From contig OX352761.1 of the NCBI GenBank assembly GCA_947095585.1, positions 24,023,777 through 24,087,776 on the forward strand: a stretch of DNA of 64,000 nucleotides, written 5' to 3'. Origin of the DNA: Nephrocerus scutellatus (taxonomy: Eukaryota; Arthropoda; Insecta; Diptera; Pipunculidae). Each line of letters begins with the position of its first letter. The first letter of the stretch is position 1. Both the position numbers and the translations under genes were made by a program. Below the pieces are notes generated by a model that was not told the origin of the DNA, made no database searches, and was given only the letters and a program-made list of their open reading frames with translations. This document shows, one piece after another, positions 1-9,975 of the stretch.

Positions 1-56
1 CGCGATTAACGCACTAAAAAACAACAAGTCGGTAGGACTAGATGGTATACACGCAT
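1..56 (+). mobile_element. LINE reverse transcriptase fragment
   Basis: The first 56 bases encode a stretch of the form AINALKNNKSVGLDGI, the start of a non-LTR reverse transcriptase domain. The same peptide is readable on the minus strand near 25840 and, in part, near 9180. It is cut off by the window edge and by a modular repeat on its right. It is a remnant and not a gene. Confidence 0.6.
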
Positions 57-104
57 CTAGACACTAGATAGAAAGATGATGATTACACTAGACACTAGAT
101 AGAA

Positions 105-270
105 AGATGATTTTATAGAAAGTGTTGTCGTCGGAGACACATTGGTGTGAAAAGTTTTAATAAAATCGGGTTTTAGGAAGGTTATTAAAAATTGATCACA
201 AGATTTGAGGGCAAACAAACAAACGCATCCGTACGCGAAGTTAATATTGAGAATTGAAAAAAACAACCAA
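105..270 (+). repeat. Modular repeat, terminal module
   Basis: This is the right-hand end of the modular repeat described at 276-1342. It has the GTTGTCGTCGGAGACACA core, the 'AAAATCGGG...TTAAAAATTGATCAC' segment, a CAAA-type tract near 212-225, and the closing CGCGAAGTTAATATTGAGAAT. Only the last module is present. Confidence 0.7.
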
Positions 271-275
271 TAAAA

Positions 276-1342
276 ATTAAAATTGTTCGTGTAAATTCTC
301 TAATTAATACACAATGCTCAAAGATTGAATAAAATCGGGGAACATTTAATAAAAATTTTGGAGCCCCCTTATCCTGACCACTCCAAAAATTTTACAAAAA
401 GTGTTTCCATCGGAGATACAGATGTGTACAAAATTAAAGAAAATCAGTCTTATTTTTAAAAATTTAAATGGAAGCCTCTCGGCCCTGGGACCACTTCTTA
501 ATTTTTACAAAAAGCATTATCCATAGGAGTTAACATGTGCATATAAAATTTGATCACCCGTTCACTTCCAATTTTTTATAAAATGTGTTGTCCATCGGAT
601 AAACATATGCGCATAAAATTTGAAGAAAATGGGTATTTTTTTATAAAATTTGTATGGGTGCCCCCGGACCCCAGGGCCCTATCACTTCCAAATTTTTACA
701 AAAAGATGTTGTCCATTTGAGATACACATGCGTATAAAATTTGAAGAAAATCGGGTACTTTTTTACAAAATTTGTATGGGTGCCCCCAGACCCCAGGGCC
801 CAATCACTTCCAAATTTTTACAAAAAGATGTTGTCCATTTGAGATACACATGCGTATAAAATTTGAAGAAAATCGGGTACTTTTTTTTACAAAATTTGTA
901 TGGGTGCCCCAGTATTCCAGGGGCCGATCACTTCCAATTTTTTACAAAAAGTGTTGTCTATCGGATAAACATATGCGTATAAAATTTGAAGAAAACGGGT
1001 ACCTTTTTATAAAATTTGTATGGGTGCCCCCGACCAATTGGCCCGATAAATACCAAATATTAACAAAAAGTGTTGTCCATTGGAGATACACATGCGTATA
1101 AAATTTGAAGAAAATCTGGTATATTTTTTTATAATATTTGTATGGGTGCCCCCCAGAGGCACGAGGGACCCCAAATTTGAATAGAAAGTGTTGTCATGGG
1201 AGATACACATGTGTGCAACGTTTCAATAAAATCGGGCATTAGGAAGTAGGTTAAAAATTGATCACAAAATTTGGTGTGCCAGTCCGCCAGCCAGCCAGCC
1301 ACCCACGGTCCCCCGAAGTTAATGTAGAGAATTTAAAAAAAC
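276..1342 (+). repeat. Modular repeat array, about 120 bp modules
   Basis: The left end reads TAAATTCTCTAAT (about 293) and the right end AGAGAATTTAAAA (about 1329), so the ends are inverted relative to each other. Between them lie tandem modules marked by GTTGTC(C/T)ATCGG...GATACACATG. Their starts near 708, 830, 953, 1072 and 1190 give a period of 118-123 bp. Each module carries a palindromic ACACATGTGT-like core, a TTTGAAGAAAATCGGG stretch and a GC-rich GGGTGCCCC/CCCCAGGG spot. The last module ends in a CAGC/CCAG tract (1275-1305). Short ORFs here are by-products of the repetition. Confidence 0.8.
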
Positions 1343-2637
1343 AATCCATAAAAATTAAAATTTTTCATGTAAATTCTCTAATAGGGGATACATATGTGTG
1401 CAAATTTTGAACCGGGGTAATTTGGAAAAGTGGGCGCCGTGGCTCAGTGGAAGAGCACATGGCTGCTGAGCAGGAGGTTTAGGTTCGAATCCCAGCAAAA
1501 CCAAAAGTATTTTTCACGGTGTCCCACCTCTCGCGAATGGGTGACAAACGTTCCGAGAGTAATACCTTGTCACGGAAAGCTTCTCAATTCGCCGTTCGGA
1601 CCCGGCCTTAAATTGTAGGTGCCTTCCACTTGTGTCCAAAAAATAAACATGTGCAGCACAAATGGTCGCGAGAAGTTAGGCCTTGGACCGCAATGGTCTG
1701 TCGCGCCGAATATTATTATTAATTTGGAAAAAATTAATATTATTTTTCGAAAACTATTCTCACCGGAGATACACATGTGTAAAAAAATTTGTATGGGAAA
1801 AAAAATAAAATCAAAAACTCAAAAATTTTTACAAAAAGTTCGGTCTATCGGAGATACACATGTGTATAAAATTTTACCAAAATCGGGTTAATTTTTATTT
1901 TAAATTTGTATGAGGCCCCACGACCCCAGGGCCCGGCGTCTGTAAAATTTTTACAATAAGTGTTGTCCATCGGGGGGACACCCGTGTGTTAAATTGGAAA
2001 AAAGTTGGGTTAATTTTTAAAAAAATTTATATGGGGCCACACGACCATGGTTCCCGTGGTCTCCAAAATGTTTACAAAAAGTTTTGTCCATCGGAGATAA
2101 CAGCGTGTATACAATTTGAAAAAATTCGGGTTAATTTTTTTAAAAAACTTGTTGGGGCCTTATGACACTGGGGTCTCCAAAATTTTTACAAAAAGTGTTG
2201 TCCATGGAGATACACACGTATATAAAACTTGAAGAAAATCGGTTTAATTTCTTTTAAAAAAAATTTGGGCCCCGTGGCCAGGGGTATCCAAAATTTTGTC
2301 CATGGAGATACACACGTATATAAAATTTGAAGAAAATCGGGTTAATTTTTTTAAAAAAAATTTATGGGGCTCCACGACACTGGGGCCCGGGGTCTCCAAA
2401 ATGTTTACTAAAAGTGTTGTCCATGGAGATACACATGTGTATATTTGTATGGGAGCCCCCGACCCCGAGGTCCGAGTTAATAGAAAGTATTGTCACCGGA
2501 TATATACATGTGTGCAAAAGTTAAATAAAATCAGGCTATGGGAAGTGGGTTAAAAATTATCAGAAAATCTGACCCACCAGCCACCCAGCCAGCCAGCCAC
2601 GTGCACGCGAAGTTAATATAGAGAATTTAAAAAGACC
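1343..2637 (+). repeat. Modular repeat array, second copy, interrupted by a SINE
   Basis: It lies head-to-tail with the previous copy: the AT-rich joint at 1343-1372 is followed directly by the left end TAAATTCTCTAAT. About 40 bp in, a SINE (1430-1719) is inserted. Modules resume at about 1732, with cores near 1840, 1965, 2085, 2200 and 2415. The array closes with a CAGC tract (2575-2600) and the GCGAAGTTAATATAGAGAAT end near 2630. Confidence 0.8.
1430..1719 (+). mobile_element. tRNA-derived SINE, full length
   Basis: The element starts GTGGGCGCCGTGGCTCAGTGG. It holds a tRNA-like A box (TGGCTCAGTGGAAGAGC) and B box (GGTTCGAATCC), the internal RNA polymerase III promoter. A body of about 220 bp without coding content follows, ending in an (ATT)n tail. 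Target duplications TAATTTGGAAAA flank it at 1418-1429 and 1720-1731. The tRNA part has a loop CTGCTGA that would read GCU, but the anticodon and acceptor stems do not pair well, so it is not a working tRNA gene. The 62-residue reading frame over it is a by-product. Other copies are at 5331-5720, 10843-11126 and 41463-41568. Confidence 0.88.
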
Positions 2638-3317
2638 TCATTGCCTTCTGAAGTACGTAATTTTATTAAGTAGGTAAACGGAAAAACGGATCTCCTGTTT
2701 AAAAGTTCCCACTCGGCGCGTAATACTATTATGTCTTAAATCACCAATAATAATTTTAGAGTTTAAGTTTGTTTCTTTATTTGTATAGCATAAAAAACGT
2801 TATAATTGTTATGTGAAGTCGCGCAATTTACAGAGTTCTGGTATATATATATACCTTACAACTGAAAAATTATAAGGGGATTACGAATATAAGCTATTAA
2901 ACAAAAGTAATTTGAAGGAAAAACCTATAGAAAAAACCTTCAATCTAAATACTGTGCTTAAGTATCATGTTAAGTGACACTAATAAATAAGCTTAAGATT
3001 ATATTGACTAGATTAGAAAAATAAGTAAATAAACAAGTTTATAAATAATAAAATAAGTAAATAAATGAATTAATGAATATTAAATATGTAAATAAATGAA
3101 TAATAAATAACAACATTTATATATAAGATTCTATATCATACACACCAACTGAACAGGAAAGCTTAAAACTATGCTACAAAAACCAACTGGATAAACCTAT
3201 GTTTTCTTTGTTTGTTAGATATCCGTGTAAAAATGCCTTATAGTATGCTACAAAAACCAACTGTTTTTTTTTTGTCATTTATGTGTATTAAATATAGATT
3301 CATCTGAATTCACTTAC
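2638..3317. other. AT-rich intron sequence, no gene seen
   Basis: No coding exon or known repeat is recognised. 3010-3110 is low-complexity TAAATAAA-like sequence. The stretch follows the donor of dynein exon 4 (minus strand), so it should be intron. Confidence 0.5.
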
Positions 3318-4878
3318 CACTGTATGGTTGTTAAACGCTCAAGAAACGCATTAAACCGACCGAAAACAGATTTTGGATGAAAAGTCCAGAAAATTGGTGG
3401 ACGCTCGTTGACTTCAGTAAAAAATTGCGCCAGATTTTCTTTGTAATAATCGAAAAGATCACGAAAGAATTTCAAAATTTGTATAGAAAGTGTAAGACGT
3501 TGCATTGCCTCATCGATGTCGCTGTGGAAAATCGAAGAGGGATCTAGATAGCGTTTTGCCTAAAATGACAAAACACAAAAGTAAAATTTATAAATGATAT
3601 TCTTCTTTCTGTAGTATCTGTAGTGGCCAATATGCCATGTCGTCTTCACCTGATTGATAATTAAATTGCAAATTTGCTTCATTAACACAGTGATTTTCGA
3701 AGAGTTACAATAGTAACGGGAGTTGCCCCAGAGATTGCACACTACGTGCATGAGTACTATTAAAAGTGGTTTGCACTCGGCGAAATCGCATTCTTCCAGT
3801 TGGGTTAATGGCCGCTTCAGTGGTGTTAAATACAGGGTAATGTCTTTAGTCTCTGCGAGAGCTATCAAATTAAAAGTGCATGTCGATTGGAATTAAGATT
3901 AAGATTGCGTTAGTCATTAAATTACCTACTACGACGTTCTTGAAGATTGTCTGAAAGCACGGATAGTAGGCACTGTTTGAGTGCTCCAGTATCAGAGCCA
4001 TTGCGCGAATCCGTTCATTTCGTATTTGATCGAAAATGAATAAGAGATTGGTAAGGCGATTATTCCAGAATGCAATTTCTATCGCGTGAGGAATAGAGAA
4101 AACATTTCATTAACACATGTACTATATATAGGCAGCGCCATCAAGGTAAGTTACCCGTATGTGGTGTCGGATTCTGCCCATTAAGGAATGCATCCGATGG
4201 GCTCTCCTTGATGACATCGTGTATTTGTGTTGCCCATTTTATGAGCACTCCTTCAATTGCACTCTTCAGGTATAAATCGATGGTGCATTGTTTTGTTTCG
4301 TTCAATTGATTTGCGGCCTTAACAATCTTCTCAACACCAACGGGCATAGCGAGAATTGTTTCGCCACTAACTTGACCTTTTACCTGGTGCACGGTGCTTT
4401 TAAGACTGTGCACGTGCTTTTGCACATCTTGTGCGACCATCGTCGGCCAGCTGCTATAGTTTTCCTCATTGGATAGCAGTGGTACGAGAACTTCCTCAAC
4501 AAGTGCAGATAACTGATCTATGGTGCGTGTTGCCAAATCTCCAACAATTAGAAAATGTTCACAATTTTCATGTGGAATTGGTTGCGGATACCTCTTGATA
4601 AAGTAAACGCCCTTGCTTTTGAGTTGTGATAACGGAAACGTTGTCGATGGAACTAATTGTGCTGCTTGTGTAAGAACTATCACTAAAACTACTGGTGTCG
4701 GACGATCAAGAAATTCCTTAATTACAGCTTTGTGCTCTTCTACAGTGATAACTCGAGTCCATTTTTCGGATTTCAGTTTGAGTGATTTGATTACGTAAGA
4801 GCCCATAAATTCAAGGCGGCCATCGGCACCACCTCCAGCAGCGGCAGCCGCTGCCTCAGCGCTTGTTGATGGTTCCAT
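3318..4878 (-). CDS. Axonemal dynein heavy chain, beta type, N-terminal exons (partial)
   Basis: Motor subunit of the ciliary/flagellar outer dynein arm; only the N-terminal tail is in the window. Four exons are seen: 4878-4155, 4078-3926, 3861-3650 and 3559-3318. All have GT-AG borders, phases match, and the joined frame is open for about 443 residues. Exon 1 encodes ESYV-type 'FMGSYVIKSLKLKSEKW', 'LKSKGVYFIKRYP' and 'LVPLLSNEENYSSWP', which resemble the start of DNAH9/11/17-type beta chains. Exons 2-4 ('EIAFWNNRLTNL', 'CKPLLIVLMHVVCNLWGNS', 'RFNAFLERLTTI') are the beginning of the DHC_N1 tail domain that binds the other heavy and intermediate chains. The ATG at 4878 is preceded by an in-frame TGA. 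The gene continues past the left edge after an intron of at least 3.3 kb. Family assignment is firm; the exact paralogue (Dhc93AB-like or kl-5-like) is not. Confidence 0.88.
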
Positions 4879-4972
4879 TCAAAGTTCTTTGCAAATAAAA
4901 ATTAACAATCTTTAATATTTTATTATAACAAAATTGATAATTATTGAAAAAGAGTTAACTTTAAGAACTTAC

Positions 4973-5041
4973 GTAATAGGAAATTTTTCCAGTTAACCAG
5001 GAAACCAAACGCACAATTGCATCGGTTGACAAGTTACCCAT
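4973..5041 (-). other. Possible upstream exon of the dynein gene with a short ORF
   Basis: Reading minus, an ATG at 5041 opens 23 codons (MGNLSTDAIVRLVSWLTGKI...) that run into a strong donor (TATTAC|GTAAGT) at 4973/4972. The next acceptor is TTTGCAAAG just before 4887. Joining the two puts the 23 codons out of frame with the dynein ATG at 4878. It would then be a 5' untranslated exon with an upstream ORF, or the start of an alternative product. It is not known to be transcribed. Confidence 0.4.
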
Positions 5042-5330
5042 GAATAACTTTCAAAAGGGGACGGCGACTATTTTATCGATGATGATGATGACACAAAGAG
5101 ACATTTTATTTAACTTCACCAAACAAAGTTTCATTTTGCTATGCGACCATTATTGGCAGCAAAATAAAAACCAAACAAAACAGCTTGTACCAGTAAATAA
5201 TAACAACTCATATATATTTATGTAAATATCCCAAATATACCCGAAAACAGAAACATTCCGTGATCGGTTTCAAACGCAGAACCCGTAAAGTTATTGTCGC
5301 ATAATCCTTGTTATTCATATATCAGCTATA

Positions 5331-5720
5331 ATAGTAATAATATTTGGCGCGACATAGCGTTGCAGTTTAAGGCGTAGCTTCTCGCGACCATTGGTGTTGT
5401 GCGTATTATATTTTTGCACACAAATGGAAGAGAATTGAGAAACTACTCTCGGACGTTTGTCAGACATTCGCGAGAGGTGGCACAGTGAAAAATACTTTTG
5501 GTATTCCTGGGCGCCGTGGCTTAGTGGAAATGCACATGGCTACTGAGCAGGAGGTTCGTGGACGGAATCCCAGACCAACACAAATGGTCGCGAGAAGCTA
5601 GGCCTTGGACCGTAATGGTCTGTCGCGCCGAGTATTATTAATATTCCTGGGATTCGAACTCCGAACCTCCTGCTCAGAGGTTCAATGCACTAACAACTAA
5701 AGCCACAGCGCCCACGTATC
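5331..5720 (-). mobile_element. tRNA-derived SINE, minus strand, with a second SINE inside
   Basis: A minus-strand SINE runs from its AT-rich tail at about 5331 to the tRNA-like head at about 5715 and is split by a younger plus-strand copy (5511-5641). Imperfect target duplications (TAT[A/C]TCAGCTATA) lie at 5318-5330 and 5717-5729. It shows the same body as the SINE at 1430-1719. Confidence 0.8.
5511..5641 (+). mobile_element. Internally deleted SINE nested in another SINE
   Basis: It has the tRNA-like head (GCGCCGTGGCTTAGTGGAAA) and the 3' end (CTAGGCCTTGGACCG...TCTGTCGCGCCG) but lacks about 160 bp of the middle. The 9 bp target duplication TATTCCTGG flanks it at 5502-5510 and 5642-5650. 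Confidence 0.82.
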
Positions 5721-5844
5721 TCAGCTATATGAAAGCAAAAAACCGATAAATCAAGTTTGCCTTTTCAATGGTTCAATGCCACTACATACACTGCGGTTCA
5801 CTATATTAGAAACAGGCAGTTTTAAGAATTAAAAAAACAACCAA

Positions 5845-6175
5845 TAAAAATACAATTTTTCATGTAAATTCTCTAATAGGAGATGGGTATGTGTTAAAAT
5901 TTGAAGAAAACCGAGCTAATTTTTAAAAAAATTTATGTGGGCACCCATCACCAAACTCGGACCTCAGGGCCTCACTCCAAAAACTTTACAAAAAATTTTG
6001 TCCATCGGAGATACATATATATGTTTTTTAAAAAATTTGTTGGGGCCCCATGACCCACCAATCCCTGTCTCCAAAAGTGCTGCCCATCGGAGATACACAC
6101 ATATATAAAATTCAAAAAAAATCGGGCTAATTTTTTTAAAAAAATTTTTGGGGCCCAATGACCCTTTCACCCATT
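5845..6175 (+). repeat. Modular repeat, truncated
   Basis: Left end with TAAATTCTCTAATAGGAGAT near 5862, followed by two to three degenerate modules (cores near 6000 and 6085). The right end is missing. Confidence 0.65.
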
Positions 6176-6953
6176 CACGTAAACTTGTATGATTGATTTA
6201 TTTACAGTTTATATAACAAGATTGAAAAATAAAGAACTGATTGTATAAAATTATGATGACGTCGTCTGTCTTGCCAGAGGAAGTTTCAAAATGTCCTCCT
6301 TTTCTTGTCTGTCAAAAATTAGCGTTCTAAAATGACACTCTGTGAAGAAAACAGCAATAGCTACGTGTTCAAAATTTCTACAACAGGAAGGTTTTGATTT
6401 ATTTTTTAAATGAATGGGTAAAAAAATTGTGCTGATCGATGCTGTTTAACTTGCCACTAATGAGATTTCACTCGATTACTTATCCTCACTGTACAATTCC
6501 ATTAAAAGATAATCTTTAGTTAGCATTGAATTTTTGAGATTATCTTAAAGAAAGGTCGTTCTATACTCCTTATTAGAAATTATATCTGGAGTATGAATCT
6601 ATATAAATGTGAAACTTTGTATGTATGTATTTATGAATGTATGGTATGGACAGCCAAACCCTTCCACCGATCGAGTTCTAACTCTGCATATGGGTTTTCT
6701 ACCATAATAGGCACTTAATAGGCATATTTTGAAAGTGGGATAGGGCAGCCGGGAAAATAAATTTTCATTTCATAAAAAAACCAAAAACATTTTTTTTTCA
6801 TTAATTTGTAAAGTGCTTCTAATCTAATGAACCGATTTCATTGTACATATGCCATTTTGACTCATTTGACAAATACCATTATCTTGTTCCGAATATTTTT
6901 AAATTTGATTTGGTGATTAACAACTACTCGAAATTTCGGTAACCGGCCGAAAC
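6176..6953. other. AT-rich stretch, nothing recognised
   Basis: No coding exon, RNA gene or clear element is seen. 6600-6650 is mildly repetitive (TGTATGTATG). Confidence 0.4.
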
Positions 6954-7266
6954 CACTAGCACAATTCCACTAGACACAATTACACTGGCACAATTCCCCT
7001 GGGGAACAGTTTATCGTTGTTTATGTTTTTTTTCAAATATTTTGCAATTTTAATGTAACATTCGTATTGTTTCTTTAGGTATTTTTTTATAATTAAACGA
7101 ATTCAACTTGCACAATATAACTTTTTGATAATAAAACACATTTAGGGTGGTAATTCGCGCGTGCGATTTTATGCGTTTTATTATCAAAAAGTTGAATTGT
7201 GCAAGTAGAATTATGCCAAGTGGAATTGTGCCCAGTGAAATTGTGCCCAGTGGAATTGTGCTAGTG
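6954..7266. mobile_element. Foldback/MITE element with 15 bp subrepeats
   Basis: Outer arms are inverted: CACTAGCACAATTCCACTAG at 6954-6973 pairs with the sequence ending GTGGAATTGTGCTAGTG at 7266. The arms contain repeats of a 15-mer like GTGGAATTGTGCCCA (6955-7001 and 7218-7263). A second, nearly perfect inner inverted repeat (CTTTTTGATAATAAAAC at 7122-7138 against GTTTTATTATCAAAAAG at 7176-7192) leaves a loop of about 40 bp. No coding capacity. A non-autonomous foldback DNA element is the best reading. Confidence 0.7.
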
Positions 7267-7829
7267 TAATAGGCCTAGAATCGAAATTTCACCATTATTT
7301 GTTTTTTTCTTTCCTAAAATATAACTGAAGAAAAATCAATATTATCTCCCAAAATGATGTGCTTCTAATCTTGTGAATGACAGTGTACGAGTTACATGTT
7401 AATGTATTCCATAATGCCATCAAACCGATTTCACCTTTCTACTTCAGCCTAAGTTGTTAGCAAATGTTACATTAACATTGACCTGGCCTATAATGTTCGT
7501 GTTAAGTTCAAAGACACCTGTTTCCCTCGATACTGTTCAATAAACTTTTACTCTCACTTTGGTTGTCAGCAATGCATAGACATGGCCTGGCCCACTCTAG
7601 ACTAAGTTTATTTGTTGATGTGAAAAAACAGAATGCAAAACGCCGGTGGTAGTTGGAAGAGACGGGTAACTTCTATTTATGTTTGTTTCTATTTGGAAAT
7701 ACGAACTCTATAGGTAAACAAAACTCATGCAGCTGACATTGAGTTGTTATTAAATTAACTTTCTCTTGATAGCTTTTTAAATTTGGGAACTTTGGGTTCT
7801 TGTTTGAAACTTCAACGAGTGAACTTGTT
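7267..7829. other. No feature recognised
   Basis: AT-rich non-coding sequence between a foldback element and a LINE fragment. Confidence 0.35.
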
Positions 7830-8215
7830 GACTATCTCCAATGATCTAAGAAATAAGGATAAACTCTGCTTGGCCGCTGTTTAGAGAGTTGTCTTGATCT
7901 GGTCCACATTCCTGATTTATGGAGGGACGTTTAAGTGGTATTCATACCCAAAGCAGGCAAATGCTCGCACGTTAATCCAAAAGATCTCAGGCCAATCAGT
8001 TTATCATTGTTCCTCCTAAAGACACTAGAAAGACTGATAGACGTGTACATACGCATTGACAAGAAACTTCTGTATGCAGATCAACATGCGTATTCCAAGG
8101 GTAAATCTGTGAAAACAGCTTTGTATACGCTAGTACGTTCCATTGAATATTCCCTACACTACAAGGAGTATACTATGATAGCTTTCCTAGATATTGAAGA
8201 CTGAACTGCATTTTG
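7830..8215 (+). mobile_element. LINE reverse transcriptase fragment
   Basis: The peptide 'VVFIPKAGKCSHVNPKDLRP' followed by 'SLFLLKTLERLID' is the palm/fingers start of a non-LTR reverse transcriptase (a group commonly annotated jockey-, R1- or Loa-like). 'HTLVRSIEYSLHYKEYTM'-type sequence follows, ending at FLDIED where the catalytic region should begin. The same element is at 20215-21380, and this copy has an internal deletion relative to it near 7875. Non-functional. Confidence 0.78.
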
Positions 8216-8384
8216 ATTGATCGGGAAACTACTCACTGCTCAAAACTTGGTTTGAGCCAGTAGCGCAACAATCAAGTTCATGATGTAGTGCTTGCTTTAC
8301 CTCCTAGTGGTAGTCCCCGGGCAACTATGTGTATAAATCCTTATATATGTAGGCTTAAATTGCAGTGTATTATATTGTCACGCC

Positions 8385-9375
8385 CAAACGAATCCCTCGA
8401 ATGAGGATTAAAAGGACAACTTATACAATCAGCTAAGCTCCGCATAAAACGCAACGCCGAATGTCCGAAACAGACGAGGAGCCGACATGGGTATGGTACG
8501 AGATCATCACCTTATGGTAGCTACTGTCCAGTTAAGTACTGCATCAGTTCAAAGACTCCGCAATATCATCGGAATACCTAGGTATAACATCGATCGGCTA
8601 AAGATCCCCTCAGTACTCCAACAATTAAGGTATAATGTATTGCAAGGTTGAAGCAATCAGCAGCTCACCGCCGACAACCATCCAACAACAATAGAAAGCT
8701 GTGAAAAATGTTAGTAAAAGCCAGGCAAGGCGCAGCACGTGGCTTACTGAGGATACCTGGAGGCCGATTGAAGAACGTAAGCTACTTAAAGCTCGTATTG
8801 TAGATACCCCAGCAGCAGCGAGGATCGAGCTAGAGTTCATGTATCGAAGCAAAATGAGAGAAGTGCAGCATACTGCAAGACGTGACAAACGTAATTATGT
8901 TAACAATCTGGCCTCAGAAGCAGAGCAAGCAGCGAGCAGGTGCGATAGGAGAACCTTTTACAAAATCACCAAAGAGCTGAGAGGTGGTCACCGCTTTACC
9001 CAACATCCGGTGAAAGGCCTAGATGGTGCCGTACTCGTTTCAGATTTCGATCAGCTCAAGCGATGGAAGGAGCATTTTTATACAGTCCTTAACCGTGCAT
9101 TCGACAACGATTTGCACCCAAATCAAACGGATCTGCCGGAAGTAACAATTTCCCGAATTAGCACCTCAACTCCCAGTAGGTAGGACTAGATGGTATACCC
9201 ACAGAGCTTCTGCGTGCCGCTCCAACGACATCAGCAGAGCTTTTATATCCTTTTGTAGAGAGAGCTTGGGAGGCAGAAAGTTTCCTCGACGAGTGGAAGA
9301 AGAAATTGATTGTCAAGCTCCCTAAAAAAGGTTTTCTCATGAAGTGCGAAAACTGGAGCGCCGATACTTTTGTTG
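8385..9375 (+). mobile_element. LINE fragment: endonuclease end, linker and RT start
   Basis: Reading plus, 8460-8690 decodes with frameshifts as the end of an apurinic-type endonuclease domain (ADMGMVRDHHLMVATVQL). 8701-9180 is the linker (RSKMREVQHTARRDKRNYVN, 'RRTFYKITKELRGG', 'FDQLKRWKEHFYTVLNR'). 9180-9370 enters the RT domain (VGLDGIPTELLRAAPTTSAE...KLPKKG). The family recurs on the minus strand at 25720-26240 and 31252-31772 and in the first 56 bases. Frameshifts and truncation make it a remnant. Confidence 0.8.
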
Positions 9376-9499
9376 GTTATTAGCGATGTACTTCGCGCAG
9401 CTTTATCTACTTGCAACGGAGGAATTCGTTGGACTCTTACATCTCAACTCAAACATCTAAATAAATAAAATAATAAAAACAACAAAAAAAAAAACAAAA

Positions 9500-9974
9500 A
9501 AAAATTACAATTTTTCGTGTAAATTCTCTAATTGATACACAAAGTGCAAAGGGAGCCCCCTTATCCTGATCACTCCAAAAATTTTACAAAAAGTGTTTCC
9601 ATCGGTGATACACATGTCTATAAAACTTAAAGAAAAGCGGGCTAATTTTTAAAAATTTATATGAAAGCCCCTCGGCCTTGGGGCCACTTCAAAGATTTAT
9701 ACAAAAAGCGTTGTCCATAAGAATAAACATGTGTGTATAAAATTTGAAGAAAATCGGGTACTTTTTGTAAAATCTTTGTATGGGAGCCCCCCAAACCCCC
9801 GACACAAGGGGCCCCAAATTTTAGTAGAAAATGTTGTCATGGGAGATACACATGTGTGCAAAATTTCAATAAAATCGGGCTTTAGGAAGTGGGTTAAAAA
9901 TTTATCACAAGATTTGGTGTGCCAGCCAGCCAGCCAGACACGGGCAAGTGAAGTTAATATAGAGAATTTAAAAA
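9500..9974 (+). repeat. Modular repeat copy
   Basis: Left end TAAATTCTCTAATTG near 9519, modules with cores near 9595, 9710 and 9830, then a CAGC/CAGA tract (9923-9945) and the closing GAAGTTAATATAGAGAATTT. It lies within LINE-derived sequence. Confidence 0.75.
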
Positions 9975-9975
9975 T

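Noticed and set aside
650..1210. Small proteins with repeated sequence (MYGCP...)
   Set aside because: They are read from the 120 bp modules of a non-coding repeat; the same frames recur with shifts and stops.
1430..1500. tRNA gene
   Set aside because: A and B boxes are present, but the acceptor and anticodon stems do not pair and the sequence continues as a SINE body with target duplications.
5039..5041. ATG at 5041 as the true dynein start codon
   Set aside because: Splicing to the next exon puts it out of frame with the dynein coding sequence, and the ATG at 4878 has an in-frame stop just upstream.
6570..6760. Possible Helitron 5' end (TCTATATAAATGTGAAAC)
   Set aside because: No CTAG end with hairpin was found downstream and the similarity is short.
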